Made by a program: the position numbers and the translations under genes. Source: UBA2029 sp037447125 (GTDB lineage Bacteria > Chloroflexota > Anaerolineae > Aggregatilineales > Aggregatilineaceae). Taken from it: a stretch of DNA of 64,000 nucleotides. Location: assembly GCA_037447125.1 (NCBI GenBank), contig JBBIHG010000005.1:4598-68597 (forward strand), in the 5' to 3' direction. The stretch's first letter is position 1. Every line of letters starts with the position of its first letter. Below, piece by piece: positions 33,889 through 41,708 of this stretch. The notes under the pieces were generated by a model. It saw nothing but the letters and a program-made list of their open reading frames with translations. It did no database searches and had not been told where the DNA came from.

Positions 33889-35748
33889 CTACTCGTCCTC
33901 GCCCATCAGAGGCAGCAGCCGCTCCATCAGCAGAGCGCGACGCTCCTGATACGTCTCGTCATCGAGATCGCCCGCCTGGAACATGTCATCGAGCGCGGCG
34001 ACTGCTGCCAGCAGCGCGTCTTTGCCCGCGCTGGCCGGCGGCGCCTGCCAGCCGTCAGCGGCCTGGGCCGCGAGCGGCCCTATGGCAGCCGCGTCCCGCT
34101 GGCGAATCCACATGACGCCCGCCACTGCGATGATCAGTAGGCCCGCCGCGGCCAGAATCAGCGGCAGGACATCCGTCTCATCCTGGTTGGGCGACGGAGA
34201 CACCGCCATCATGTTGATAGTGCGCGTCGGGCGGCCCACCAGCTCGAAAACCAGGCGCTCGTCGCCGGCCAGCGGCTTGGTCAGCGGGTGCTCCTTGACC
34301 AGCGAGAAGTCCTTATCCGGATCGATTTTCTCGTTGGCAGCCAGTTCGGTCACGCGCACGCCGCCCGCCGAGACACGGTAGCGCCACGCGCCCGCCTCGT
34401 CAATTTGATCGCTGACCAGCTTCACGGTGTCGTTGGGCAGCAGCACGGCGCCGTCCACCACCGGGTAGCCAAACGCCTGGTCAATCACTGCGCCGTCGGC
34501 GTAAGGCAAGTAGTAGGCGACCGTGGCCGTGTGTACCTGGCCGGGGCGCAACGGCCATGTATCGCGCACCACCGGCACGCCATCAACCACCTTGATGTCG
34601 TAACGCTGACTGCCCTCCGCCTGCATGGGCTGGATACCAAAAGCCGCCGGGGGCAGCTCGATGGCCAGCGAGACAAACCAGTTGTTCGGCCCGGCGGTCT
34701 CGTCCAGGGTGACGATGCGGTCGCCGGTGTTGGCCAGCTCCAGGCGCAGCCACACTTCCAGGCCAAACCGCTCAATCGGCGCATAGTTGATCAGCATCTG
34801 CGCCCAGGTGATGGCGATGGTCGAGGTATCCGTCGTGCGCTCGTACACGGTGATATCCTGGGTGACCGTTTGCTCATCGCCGTTGATCGCCCCGAGCTGC
34901 GCCCCCTGGGCGATGCCGTCGTAATTCACCTGCACCAGGTAGATGTTGCCCATTGCGCGGGCGACTGCCTCGAACTCGTACGCGCCATCCTCGCCGGACT
35001 CGCCCTGATAGACGCCAGCCAGGTTGCCGTGCACATCCAGCGCGTAGAGCTGCATGGGCAGTCCTGCCGGGAGGGTCTCGCCACCCGTCGTGCCCTGCAC
35101 CAGCCGGCCCCGGACGGTCAGCGTCGCCTCCTGCTCAAGTGCCGGCAGCGCCTCAGCGGTGCCCTCGCCCTGCGCACCCGCAGCACCCGCAGCGCCCATC
35201 ATGCTCGCCGGGTCGAACTCCAGGATGAACGTGATCAGTCCGTTGATCTCGTCGGCAGTCAGCGTCTCGGCGTAGTCTTTGGGCATGACGTCCTGGTAGC
35301 CCGCCACGACGAACGCGCCCGGCTCGACAATGGACTGGCGCAGATACTCCTCCGCCACCAGGCCGGCGACGACCGTCGGGGCGCGGTCGCGCATGGCCGT
35401 CAGCGACGGCCCCACGCCCTCCGCTGCCCCATGGCAGACGGCGCACTCGCGCATGTAGACCTGAAAGCCCAGGTCATAGTCGGCAGAAGCCAGGCCCGCG
35501 TCGCCAGACGCGCCCTCCGGTTCTGCTGCTTCCGGCGAGCCTATCGCCGGGACGGCAGCCTCGCCGGGGGTGGGCTGGACGGTGGCCGGCGGAGTGTTCG
35601 TCGGCGACTGGGTGGGCAGCGAGACAATTTCCTGCTCGCGGATGGTCTTTGGCTCGCCCGATGTATTGATGCCGCAAGCGCCCAGCAGCATCAGCAAGGC
35701 GGCGGCGAGGATGATCCAGCGAAGACGGGTTACGCCACGATAGCTCAT
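33889..35748 (-). CDS. Cytochrome c-domain lipoprotein with Ig-like region and C-terminal membrane anchor
   Basis: This 619-aa multidomain protein is encoded inside the ccm operon. A signal peptide ends in the lipobox LLGACG (Cys about 25), followed by a Thr/Pro linker. Residues about 90-180 form one cytochrome c domain with CAVCHGA (Cys102, Cys105, His106) and a likely axial Met in QDVMPKDYAE. Residues about 195-540 are beta-rich, starting with a carboxypeptidase-regulatory-like segment, and a second hydrophobic helix follows (PLILAAAGLLIIAVAGVMWI). The tail DALLAAVAALDDMFQAGDLD is a short helical hairpin like SHOCT. No homologue with a known role is recognised. It may be an electron-transfer or assembly factor. 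Confidence 0.8.
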   Translation of the reverse strand: MSYRGVTRLRWIILAAALLMLLGACGINTSGEPKTIREQEIVSLPTQSPTNTPPATVQPTPGEAAVPAIGSPEAAEPEGASGDAGLASADYDLGFQVYMRECAVCHGAAEGVGPSLTAMRDRAPTVVAGLVAEEYLRQSIVEPGAFVVAGYQDVMPKDYAETLTADEINGLITFILEFDPASMMGAAGAAGAQGEGTAEALPALEQEATLTVRGRLVQGTTGGETLPAGLPMQLYALDVHGNLAGVYQGESGEDGAYEFEAVARAMGNIYLVQVNYDGIAQGAQLGAINGDEQTVTQDITVYERTTDTSTIAITWAQMLINYAPIERFGLEVWLRLELANTGDRIVTLDETAGPNNWFVSLAIELPPAAFGIQPMQAEGSQRYDIKVVDGVPVVRDTWPLRPGQVHTATVAYYLPYADGAVIDQAFGYPVVDGAVLLPNDTVKLVSDQIDEAGAWRYRVSAGGVRVTELAANEKIDPDKDFSLVKEHPLTKPLAGDERLVFELVGRPTRTINMMAVSPSPNQDETDVLPLILAAAGLLIIAVAGVMWIRQRDAAAIGPLAAQAADGWQAPPASAGKDALLAAVAALDDMFQAGDLDDETYQERRALLMERLLPLMGEDE

Positions 35749-35822
35749 AGCAATTCCTGAATTCCACCACACGTAGCAAGCGAAAACATACCCGGACTCG
35801 CGCGCTCGGCGGGCCGGGCCTG

Positions 35823-35992
35823 GAGCCTGTTATGCATCCGGCAGGCGGGCAGCCCCCGTGCTTGCCCCCATCCTCGCCTTCCCTCAAGGGGGAAGCAAGA
35901 AGGCCCGCTTCATGCTCAGTGAGACAGAGCGGCACCCCTCTCCGCCGGCATGGGATGGGGACTTCTGCCCGGCAGCAGCGCATCACACGCTC
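35823..35992. repeat. MITE-like element, copy 1 (degenerate)
   Basis: The left end GAGCCTGT (35823-35830) and the right end ACACGCTC (35985-35992) are imperfect inverted repeats of the type seen in better copies at 43427-43570 and 51831-51965. The interior has C-run/G-run hairpins (CTTCCCTCAAGGGGGAAG near 35879). The right end coincides with the first base of the stop codon of the next minus-strand gene. No target duplication is visible. Confidence 0.55.
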
Positions 35993-36366
35993 TAAGCCTG
36001 GCGAGTGCCACGCAGCGCGGCAACTGCCGCCTCGACGCGCGCTTGCTGACCGGCTGCCTCTGCCTCCAGCTCGTCAATGCGCTTGAGGATGGCCACCGCC
36101 CGGCGGATCAGGTGGATGCGTTGGGCGGCGTAGGTCGTATCGGTCAGCTTGTCCAGATCATAATCGAAATCGAGGTCGCGAATGGCGCGCAGCACGCGGT
36201 CTTTCTCAGCGTGCAGCATTTCCAGAACCTGTCGCTGGCGCGCGCTGCCCGCGCGCACCCCTGGGCGGTCAGGTGAGATCTCTTCGCGCTCCAGCAGCGG
36301 CAGGAACACGAAGAGGCCCAGCGCCCCGGTCAGCAGGATAGCCAAAATGGTAGCTTCTAGGGACAT
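35992..36366 (-). CDS. Small membrane protein of the ccm cluster (CcmI-like)
   Basis: This 124-aa protein has one N-terminal helix (ATILAILLTGALGLFVFLPL) and a long cytoplasmic helical tail rich in charged residues (QRQVLEMLHAEKDRVLRAIR; LDFDYDLDKLTDTTYAAQRI). The short helix-loop LDFDYDLDKL resembles the segment that follows the anchor in CcmI-type proteins. No TPR is present. Position between ccmG and the cytochrome gene suggests a role in cytochrome c assembly. The evidence for a specific family is limited. Confidence 0.6.
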   Translation of the reverse strand: MSLEATILAILLTGALGLFVFLPLLEREEISPDRPGVRAGSARQRQVLEMLHAEKDRVLRAIRDLDFDYDLDKLTDTTYAAQRIHLIRRAVAILKRIDELEAEAAGQQARVEAAVAALRGTRQA

Positions 36367-36383
36367 GCGTCACAACTTTGTCG

Positions 36384-36493
36384 TAGGGGACGCCGTGCGG
36401 CGTCCCGCCCAACCCAACTGGTGCATTCCGTGCCAATGTGCTGGCGAATTCCCCAAGGGATGTCCTTGTAGGGGCGTATAGCAATACGTCCCT
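36384..36493. repeat. Two intergenic palindromes
   Basis: GGGACGCCG (36387-36395) and CGGCGTCCC (36398-36406) form a 9-bp stem with a 2-base loop. GGGGCGTAT (36471-36479) and ATACGTCCC (36484-36492) form a second stem with one wobble pair. The second is related to the palindrome at 31219-31245. Both lie in the 185-base gap between the CcmI-like gene and ccmG. Confidence 0.5.
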
Positions 36494-36551
36494 GAGATCA
36501 TGCCGCCTACAGGACTATCCTGGATGCACCCTCACTTCTGCACCCGCCGGA

Positions 36552-37193
36552 TCAGCCTTTCAGCGCCCGCTCAATCGCATCGCGCAGATCGCGCTCGTTC
36601 GGCTCGGAGAGAAAATGCTGGACGATCTCGCCCTGCGTGCTGATCACGAATGTCTCCGGGATGCCGGTGATGCGGTAGGCGTCTTCCATGTGCCCGCCCC
36701 GGTCCGGCGCGTTCGGGTAGGTGACCCCATACTCGACCAGATAATCCAGCGCCTCTTTGAGCGGGTCCTCGGTATTGATGCCCAGGAAGATGACGCCCCG
36801 GTCGCGGTAATCATTCCAGACGCGCTCCAGCATGGGCGCTTCCTTCTGGCAGGGCACGCAATAGCTGGCCCAAAAGTTGACCACGACGGCCTGGCCGCGC
36901 AGCCCTGCCAGGGTGACGCTCTCGCCGCTCATGGCCATCTGGTCGAACTCGAACATGGTCACGGCGAAGTCGGGCGCAGGGCCTTCGGTCGGCGTGGCCT
37001 GGCTGCGCTGCCAGAGGGCATAGCCGATGACGATCAGCAGACCGATGGTGATCAGGCCGGCTACCACGGTGAACATCGAGACGCGCTGCTGAACCTGCTG
37101 CGGCCTGGCCTCCTCGCTCTTGCCGGCAATCTGCGCCAGCCAGTCCGGCAGGTCAGACTGCTTCTGCGCCTGGGGAAGCTGGTTGTCGGTCAT
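36552..37193 (-). CDS. ccmG: Thiol-disulfide oxidoreductase CcmG/ResA type
   Basis: This membrane-anchored thioredoxin-like protein keeps apocytochrome heme-binding cysteines reduced. It has 213 aa with a single helix at about residues 43-63 (VVAGLITIGLLIVIGYALW), then a TlpA/ResA-like domain. The redox motif CVPC lies in VVVNFWASYCVPCQKEAPML, a conserved Pro lies in ITGIPETFVIS, and the family insert GINTEDPLKEALDYL is present. The start overlaps ccmH by 4 bases (ATGA), so the two redox partners are coupled. Confidence 0.93.
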   Translation of the reverse strand: MTDNQLPQAQKQSDLPDWLAQIAGKSEEARPQQVQQRVSMFTVVAGLITIGLLIVIGYALWQRSQATPTEGPAPDFAVTMFEFDQMAMSGESVTLAGLRGQAVVVNFWASYCVPCQKEAPMLERVWNDYRDRGVIFLGINTEDPLKEALDYLVEYGVTYPNAPDRGGHMEDAYRITGIPETFVISTQGEIVQHFLSEPNERDLRDAIERALKG

Positions 37194-37906
37194 GGGTCAA
37201 GCCCTTCTAACTCGCGCTGCAGGCGTTCGAGCAGCGCCGGATCGAGGTCGTCGGGAAGGGGGCGGCTGTAGAGTCGCTCGCCCGACCGGCGCGCAACCTG
37301 GCCGGCCTGCTGGCCGCGCTTGCGCAGATGGCGCATCTGCACGCCGCCCACGACAGCGATCAGGGCAACGATGGCAATGGGCACGCCAAAGGCGATAGCC
37401 CGATCGGTCCTGTCACGCGGGAGCGAGGCCACGTCCGCGCCGTAACGCTCGACGAAATAGTCCATGATCTCGTCCTGCGTGCGCCCCTCGCCAAGCTGCC
37501 GCGCGATCTCTTGCCGCCACTGGCGGCAGGCGACGCTCTCGCATTCATCCAGCGGGATACCCTCGCACACATCGCAGGACATCTTGCGGGCGATGGCGTT
37601 CACATCATCCAGGGTGATGCCCGGCGGCAGGTCAATGTCGGTGCCCTGGGCCGCCGCGCGCCCGGCGGCCAGGCCGCCGAGCAGGGCGAGGGCCAGCAGA
37701 GTTAGCAGAAGAGCTGTCCAGAGGCCGCGCCCGCGCTCCAGGGCTGTTTGAGAAGGCCCGTGCCGGCCTTTGCCCCCCATCCCTGGCCCTTCCCCCACCA
37801 GGGGGGAAGGGAGAGAAGCGCGCACGCTAAGCCCCTCCCTCCTTGTGGGGGAGGGGTTTGGGGTGGGGGAAAACAACGCTTCAAAAGGCCTTTCACGGTG
37901 GGTCAT
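37190..37906 (-). CDS. ccmH: Cytochrome c biogenesis protein CcmH with a repeat-encoded N-terminal extension
   Basis: CcmH/CcmL-type proteins reduce apocytochrome thiols together with CcmG. The conserved core is present: KMSCDVCEGIPLDECESVAC, QWRQEIARQLGEGRTQDEIM and FVERYGADVA, then a C-terminal helix (AIAFGVPIAIVALIAVVGGV). The ATG at 37906 has AGGAGGT 8 bases upstream. The signal-like helix (LWTALLLTLLALALLGGLAA) starts only about 58 residues in. The stretch between is Pro/Gly-rich (SPTPNPSPTRREGL) and is encoded by a MITE-like element at 37741-37882. The insertion is in frame and has no stop. No alternative start lies between the repeat and the helix. Confidence 0.88.
   Translation of the reverse strand: MTHRERPFEALFSPTPNPSPTRREGLSVRASLPSPLVGEGPGMGGKGRHGPSQTALERGRGLWTALLLTLLALALLGGLAAGRAAAQGTDIDLPPGITLDDVNAIARKMSCDVCEGIPLDECESVACRQWRQEIARQLGEGRTQDEIMDYFVERYGADVASLPRDRTDRAIAFGVPIAIVALIAVVGGVQMRHLRKRGQQAGQVARRSGERLYSRPLPDDLDPALLERLQRELEGLDP
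37741..37882. repeat. MITE-like element, copy 2 (inside ccmH)
   Basis: The left end GGGCTGTTTGAGAAGGCC aligns with the reverse complement of the right end of copy 3 (GAGCGTGTTTGTAAAGGCC), and the interior keeps CCCCCCATCCC, CCTTCCCCCACCAGGGGGGA and GGGGGAGGGGTTTGGGGTGG in the same order. The right end is AACAACGCTTC. The termini are more decayed than in copies 3 and 4, and no target duplication is visible. It lies fully inside the ccmH reading frame, between the start codon and the signal helix. Confidence 0.7.
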
Positions 37907-37908
37907 CG

Positions 37909-40173
37909 TCAATCACCTCCTGCGCCCGCGCTCTCGGCGCTCGCCGGCACCTCCGCCCGCTGCGAGGCCCACCCCTCCCGGCGCGACGGCCACAGAGCCA
38001 CCAGCGTGCCCAGGACGAGGACCACGCCTCCCAGCCACACGAAGCTGATCAGCGGGTTATAGTAGACGCGGAAGGTGACGTGGTTGCCTTCCCAATGCTC
38101 GATACGCGCGTAGAAGTCGGCGGCCAGTGTGCTGTAGGTGCCAGGGATGCTCATGTTGGTGGTGGGCGAGAGCTGGCCCGTCATCGGATCGCGGGTGAAG
38201 AAGATGTCGCGCCGGGGCCGGACGTGCCCCACGATCTCGCCATCCTGGAACACAGTGGCGCGGGCGATGATCATCGTGCGCCCGTCATCGGCCTGCGCCT
38301 CAAACAGCCCGTTATGCTGCAACTCGTAGTTGTGCAGCGACAGACGTTCGCCCACATCGAGCGACTGCGTGGTCACTTCCTGGAAGGCGGTGCTGCCGAT
38401 CACCCCGATGCCCAGCACGACCATGCCCAGGTGAATGAAGTAGCCGCCATAGCGCCGCCGGTCGCGGGCGACGAGGACGGTGAACTCATTCCAGTACGTG
38501 CCCAGCAGGCCGCGCACGGCAGCAGCCGCGCCACCTACGAGCAGTGCCGTCGGGAGCAAATCCCCGATCAGCTCGCCGGCGTTGACCGCGAAGAGCACAG
38601 CGCCCAACAAGAGCGCGGAGAGACCGGCGAAGAAGTGCCTCCCGCTGAAACGATAGCCCTGCCGCCGGTGTCGCGCCAGCACGCCCTTGACGATCTCGGT
38701 GAGCGTGGCGAAGCCGGCGAAGGCCACCAGCCCATAGCCGCCCACCGCCCACAGGTCGTCGGTGCCGGTCACCACCAGCAGGATCATGAAGCCCGCCGCC
38801 AGAGCAACCGGCACGATCATGGCCCGGCCCAGACGCCGCGCCGTCGAGCGACGCCACGCCGCCAGCGGCGCGACGCCCATCAGCAGGTAGATGCCCACCA
38901 GGAACCAGCGCGTGACGGGCGGGTAATAGTCTGGCCCCAGGTTGATCACCGTGCTGCGCAGACCCAGGTCTACCAGGATGGTTGTGATCGCTTCGGCCCA
39001 CGATCCCCACAGCACGACGATGGTCAGCCCCAGGAACAGCCAGTTGTTGAGCAGGAACATGCTCTCGCGGCTGAACAGCGAGTCCAGATCGTCGGTGCCG
39101 CGCAGGTCGCCGCGCTCCTGCCGCCAGGCGAGCAGACCCACGCTGCTGACCATGGCCAGGCCGAGGAAGGCGAACATCGGGCGGCCGATGTCGGATTCGG
39201 CGAAAGCGTGCACACTGCTAACCACGCCGCTGCGCGTGGCGAAGGTGCCGAGCACGACCAGCAGGAAGGTCACGATGATCAGCAGCATGTTCCAGAACTT
39301 GAGCATCCCACGCTTTTCTTGCACGACGGCGCTGTGCAAGAAAGCCGTGCCGGTCAGCCAGGGCAGCAGTGAGGCGTTCTCCACCGGGTCCCAGCCCCAG
39401 TAACCGCCCCAGCCGAGCACGTCATAGGCCCAGCGCCCGCCGAGCAGCAGCCCCAGGCTGAGAAAGATCCAGGCCACCAGCGCCCAGCGCCGCGTGGCGT
39501 GCAGCCAACCGGAGCCAAGCTGCCCGGTCACCAGGGCGGCGAAGGCGAAGGCGAAGGGGATGACGTAGCCGACAAAGCCCAGGTAGAGCAGGGGAGGGTG
39601 GATAATCATGCCAAAGTGGCGCAGCAGCGGGTTCAGCCCCTGCCCGTCCTGCGGATGGAAGACACTGGCCGAGTCTGCCAGGGCGAAGAGCGCCGGCTTG
39701 ACTGTGCCATCGGGCATGGCCCAGTAGCGCTCGAACGGGTTCTCGAGGAAGTTGTTGAGGATGAGGAAGAAGCCGAGCGTGGCCATCGTCACCACGATGA
39801 CGTAGGGCATCAGGCGGCGCTCGGAGCGCCAGTTGAGCAGCAGTGCGGCGAAGACGAAACCGCTCATCAGCCAAGACCAGAACAAGAGCGAGCCGGCCTG
39901 GCTGCCCCACAAACCGGTGATCAGGTAGAAAGTGGGCGTATCGCGGTTTGAAGTCTGCCAGACGTAGGCGATGTTGAACTCGTGATTGAGCAGCGCGTAG
40001 ATCAGCAGCAGATTCGCCACCGACAGTAACGGAAAGGTCATCAGCGCGGCGTTGCGGGCGCTGACCACCCAGCGATCGCGGCGCAGGTGCGCCCCCGCCA
40101 TGGCCGCAATCAGTGCGTATACCGCGGCCAGAAACGCCAATCCTGTGGTAATGATGCCGATTTCAGCGATCAT
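37909..40173 (-). CDS. ccmF: Heme lyase component CcmF
   Basis: CcmF takes heme from CcmE and attaches it to apocytochromes. The 754-aa protein has some fifteen hydrophobic helices and the heme motif GWGGYWGWDPVENASLLPWL (about residues 260-280). Conserved histidines lie in MIIHPPLLYLGFVGY and in the second half, and a periplasmic C-terminal region is present. SAVVQEKRGMLKFWNM is another CcmF hallmark. It is the first gene of the ccm operon and lies 2 bases upstream of ccmH. Its usual partner CcmE was not found in this cluster. Confidence 0.95.
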   Translation of the reverse strand: MIAEIGIITTGLAFLAAVYALIAAMAGAHLRRDRWVVSARNAALMTFPLLSVANLLLIYALLNHEFNIAYVWQTSNRDTPTFYLITGLWGSQAGSLLFWSWLMSGFVFAALLLNWRSERRLMPYVIVVTMATLGFFLILNNFLENPFERYWAMPDGTVKPALFALADSASVFHPQDGQGLNPLLRHFGMIIHPPLLYLGFVGYVIPFAFAFAALVTGQLGSGWLHATRRWALVAWIFLSLGLLLGGRWAYDVLGWGGYWGWDPVENASLLPWLTGTAFLHSAVVQEKRGMLKFWNMLLIIVTFLLVVLGTFATRSGVVSSVHAFAESDIGRPMFAFLGLAMVSSVGLLAWRQERGDLRGTDDLDSLFSRESMFLLNNWLFLGLTIVVLWGSWAEAITTILVDLGLRSTVINLGPDYYPPVTRWFLVGIYLLMGVAPLAAWRRSTARRLGRAMIVPVALAAGFMILLVVTGTDDLWAVGGYGLVAFAGFATLTEIVKGVLARHRRQGYRFSGRHFFAGLSALLLGAVLFAVNAGELIGDLLPTALLVGGAAAAVRGLLGTYWNEFTVLVARDRRRYGGYFIHLGMVVLGIGVIGSTAFQEVTTQSLDVGERLSLHNYELQHNGLFEAQADDGRTMIIARATVFQDGEIVGHVRPRRDIFFTRDPMTGQLSPTTNMSIPGTYSTLAADFYARIEHWEGNHVTFRVYYNPLISFVWLGGVVLVLGTLVALWPSRREGWASQRAEVPASAESAGAGGD

Positions 40174-40741
40174 GGCGTTGTGCTCCCAACTCCCATCACG
40201 AAACTCATGGCCGACAGAGCCGACAGATCAGAGTCATGGCACAAGGCTCCGGCGCCGGGCCGGGCAGCCTCAATTCAGACACGCAGGCAGCAGACGCCTG
40301 TGAGGCACTGCCGCAGGCTCCCCCTGCAGGAACCAATCCGCACCGTCTGCCGCGCGCGCTGCCTGGAACACGCACTCAAGGCAATAATCTCGAAAACCGG
40401 CATAATAATACGCCACAGTCTGCCCGGCCCGCCACATTTCGCCAGCGCAGGAGAACGGCGCCAGGACTCGACCGGCACAATCATAACACGTCAACAGGGC
40501 CGTGTAATTGATTATAGTCAAACCAGACGGTGTTTTCCCAGGCTGGAAGAGGCAGCAACGTGAGCACGCGCCGGGCGATAGAGGCTTCTGCCCCACAGCC
40601 GCGCCAGGTCTCTGCCCCGAAAGACACGCTTCCCCCTGTGGCGTCCTTTGTCCGATCGTCGGGACTGGCGGTAGAATACGGACGCAGTGGACGCCCCGAG
40701 CCTGGGCACCGCACAGCCACGCATCCGATTGGGTGAGTTGT
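40174..40741. other. Gene-free divergent region upstream of ccmF and the TIR gene
   Basis: About 570 bases without a credible gene. For the plus strand, TTGTCC (40648-40653) and TAGAAT (40672-40677), 18 bases apart, form a fair promoter 65 bases before the TIR gene start. A short AT-rich patch with the palindrome TTGATTATAGTCAA lies near 40509-40522. A ccmF promoter on the minus strand could not be placed with confidence. Confidence 0.45.
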
Positions 40742-41653
40742 ATGTCGCACATTTTGGTCCATTATGCGCCGCCCGACCACGCCTTCGCCCGGCATCTGGC
40801 CGTGCAGTTGGAACAGCGTGGCATGGTCATCTGGCCTGTGCCCGATCCAGGGCGGCAGAGCGGAGCACCGCCATCCACTGGCGCGGACGGCCTGGCCGGT
40901 GCGTCGCACGTGCTGATCGTGCTCTCGGCGGAGAGCGCCGCGCCGGATGGCCCGCCTCACTGGGCGCCCGCCCTGGAGAGCGGGGCCAGGATTACCCTTG
41001 TGCTGGCGGACGAGTGCGCTGTCCTCGAAGAGTTGTCCGCCTATGCGGTCATTGATTTTGAGGGCCACTTCCTGCTGGCGTTCGAGGAACTGGTGCGCCG
41101 CCTGATCAAGACCGGCGCGCCGACGCGCCCGCTCACCGTGGAGCATCTCCCACCTGTCGCCAAGCACGATTTGCTGCCCCTGCACCTGCCCGCCGAGCGC
41201 TGCTGGCGCGAAGACCGGCTGCGCATCAACTACACCCTGCCGATCATCCTCAGCGCGGACAAACTACAAGCCCGCTTGCCCGCCTTTCTGGTGGAGGCCG
41301 ACTTCGAGCTGGTCCAGGCCAGCCCCAAAGAACTGCGCGCGCGGCGGCTGCGACGCTTTCGCCTGTTCGACCCACGCCGCGCCGACCACACCATCACCGT
41401 CCAGCGGCGTCCCGGCGATCTGCGCGTCCAATACCGCATGACGCGCACCCAGGTGTACCACTGGTTCCCGGCTCATTACCGCGTGCTGGATCGCGAGGCG
41501 GCTGCTCTTTACCGCTACCTGGTCACCGGGCAGACCGAGCGCCTGCTGGACCCTGTGCGGCGCCAGGCGCGACAGGCCATCCTCACCTCGTGGGGCGCCA
41601 TTGCCGCCTTCTGGCTGGTCATCCTTCTGCTCATCTACCTGATCGCGCGCTGA
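40742..41653 (+). CDS. TIR-domain protein with a C-terminal membrane anchor
   Basis: This 303-aa protein starts at the ATG at 40742. Residues 1-120 look like a bacterial TIR domain: MSHILVHYAPPDHAFARHLA for the first strand and helix, then LAGASHVLIVLSAES, and PPHWAPALESG with Glu79 in the place of the catalytic or structural glutamate of NADase TIRs. Residues about 150-275 are a basic domain of unknown type, and the C-terminus is one hydrophobic helix (AIAAFWLVILLLIYLIAR), making it tail-anchored. TIR domains in bacteria act as NADases in defence or as scaffolds. No partner gene is recognised beside it, so function is open. Confidence 0.7.
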   Translation: MSHILVHYAPPDHAFARHLAVQLEQRGMVIWPVPDPGRQSGAPPSTGADGLAGASHVLIVLSAESAAPDGPPHWAPALESGARITLVLADECAVLEELSAYAVIDFEGHFLLAFEELVRRLIKTGAPTRPLTVEHLPPVAKHDLLPLHLPAERCWREDRLRINYTLPIILSADKLQARLPAFLVEADFELVQASPKELRARRLRRFRLFDPRRADHTITVQRRPGDLRVQYRMTRTQVYHWFPAHYRVLDREAAALYRYLVTGQTERLLDPVRRQARQAILTSWGAIAAFWLVILLLIYLIAR

Positions 41654-41708
41654 CACCCGCCCTCAGACGATACCATTCCCAAGGCAGCCACGGGGCGGCC
41701 CCGTCGCG

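Noticed and set aside
34288..35760. 490-residue open frame on the plus strand
   Set aside because: It is antisense to the cytochrome lipoprotein gene, which has a signal peptide, heme motif and anchor.
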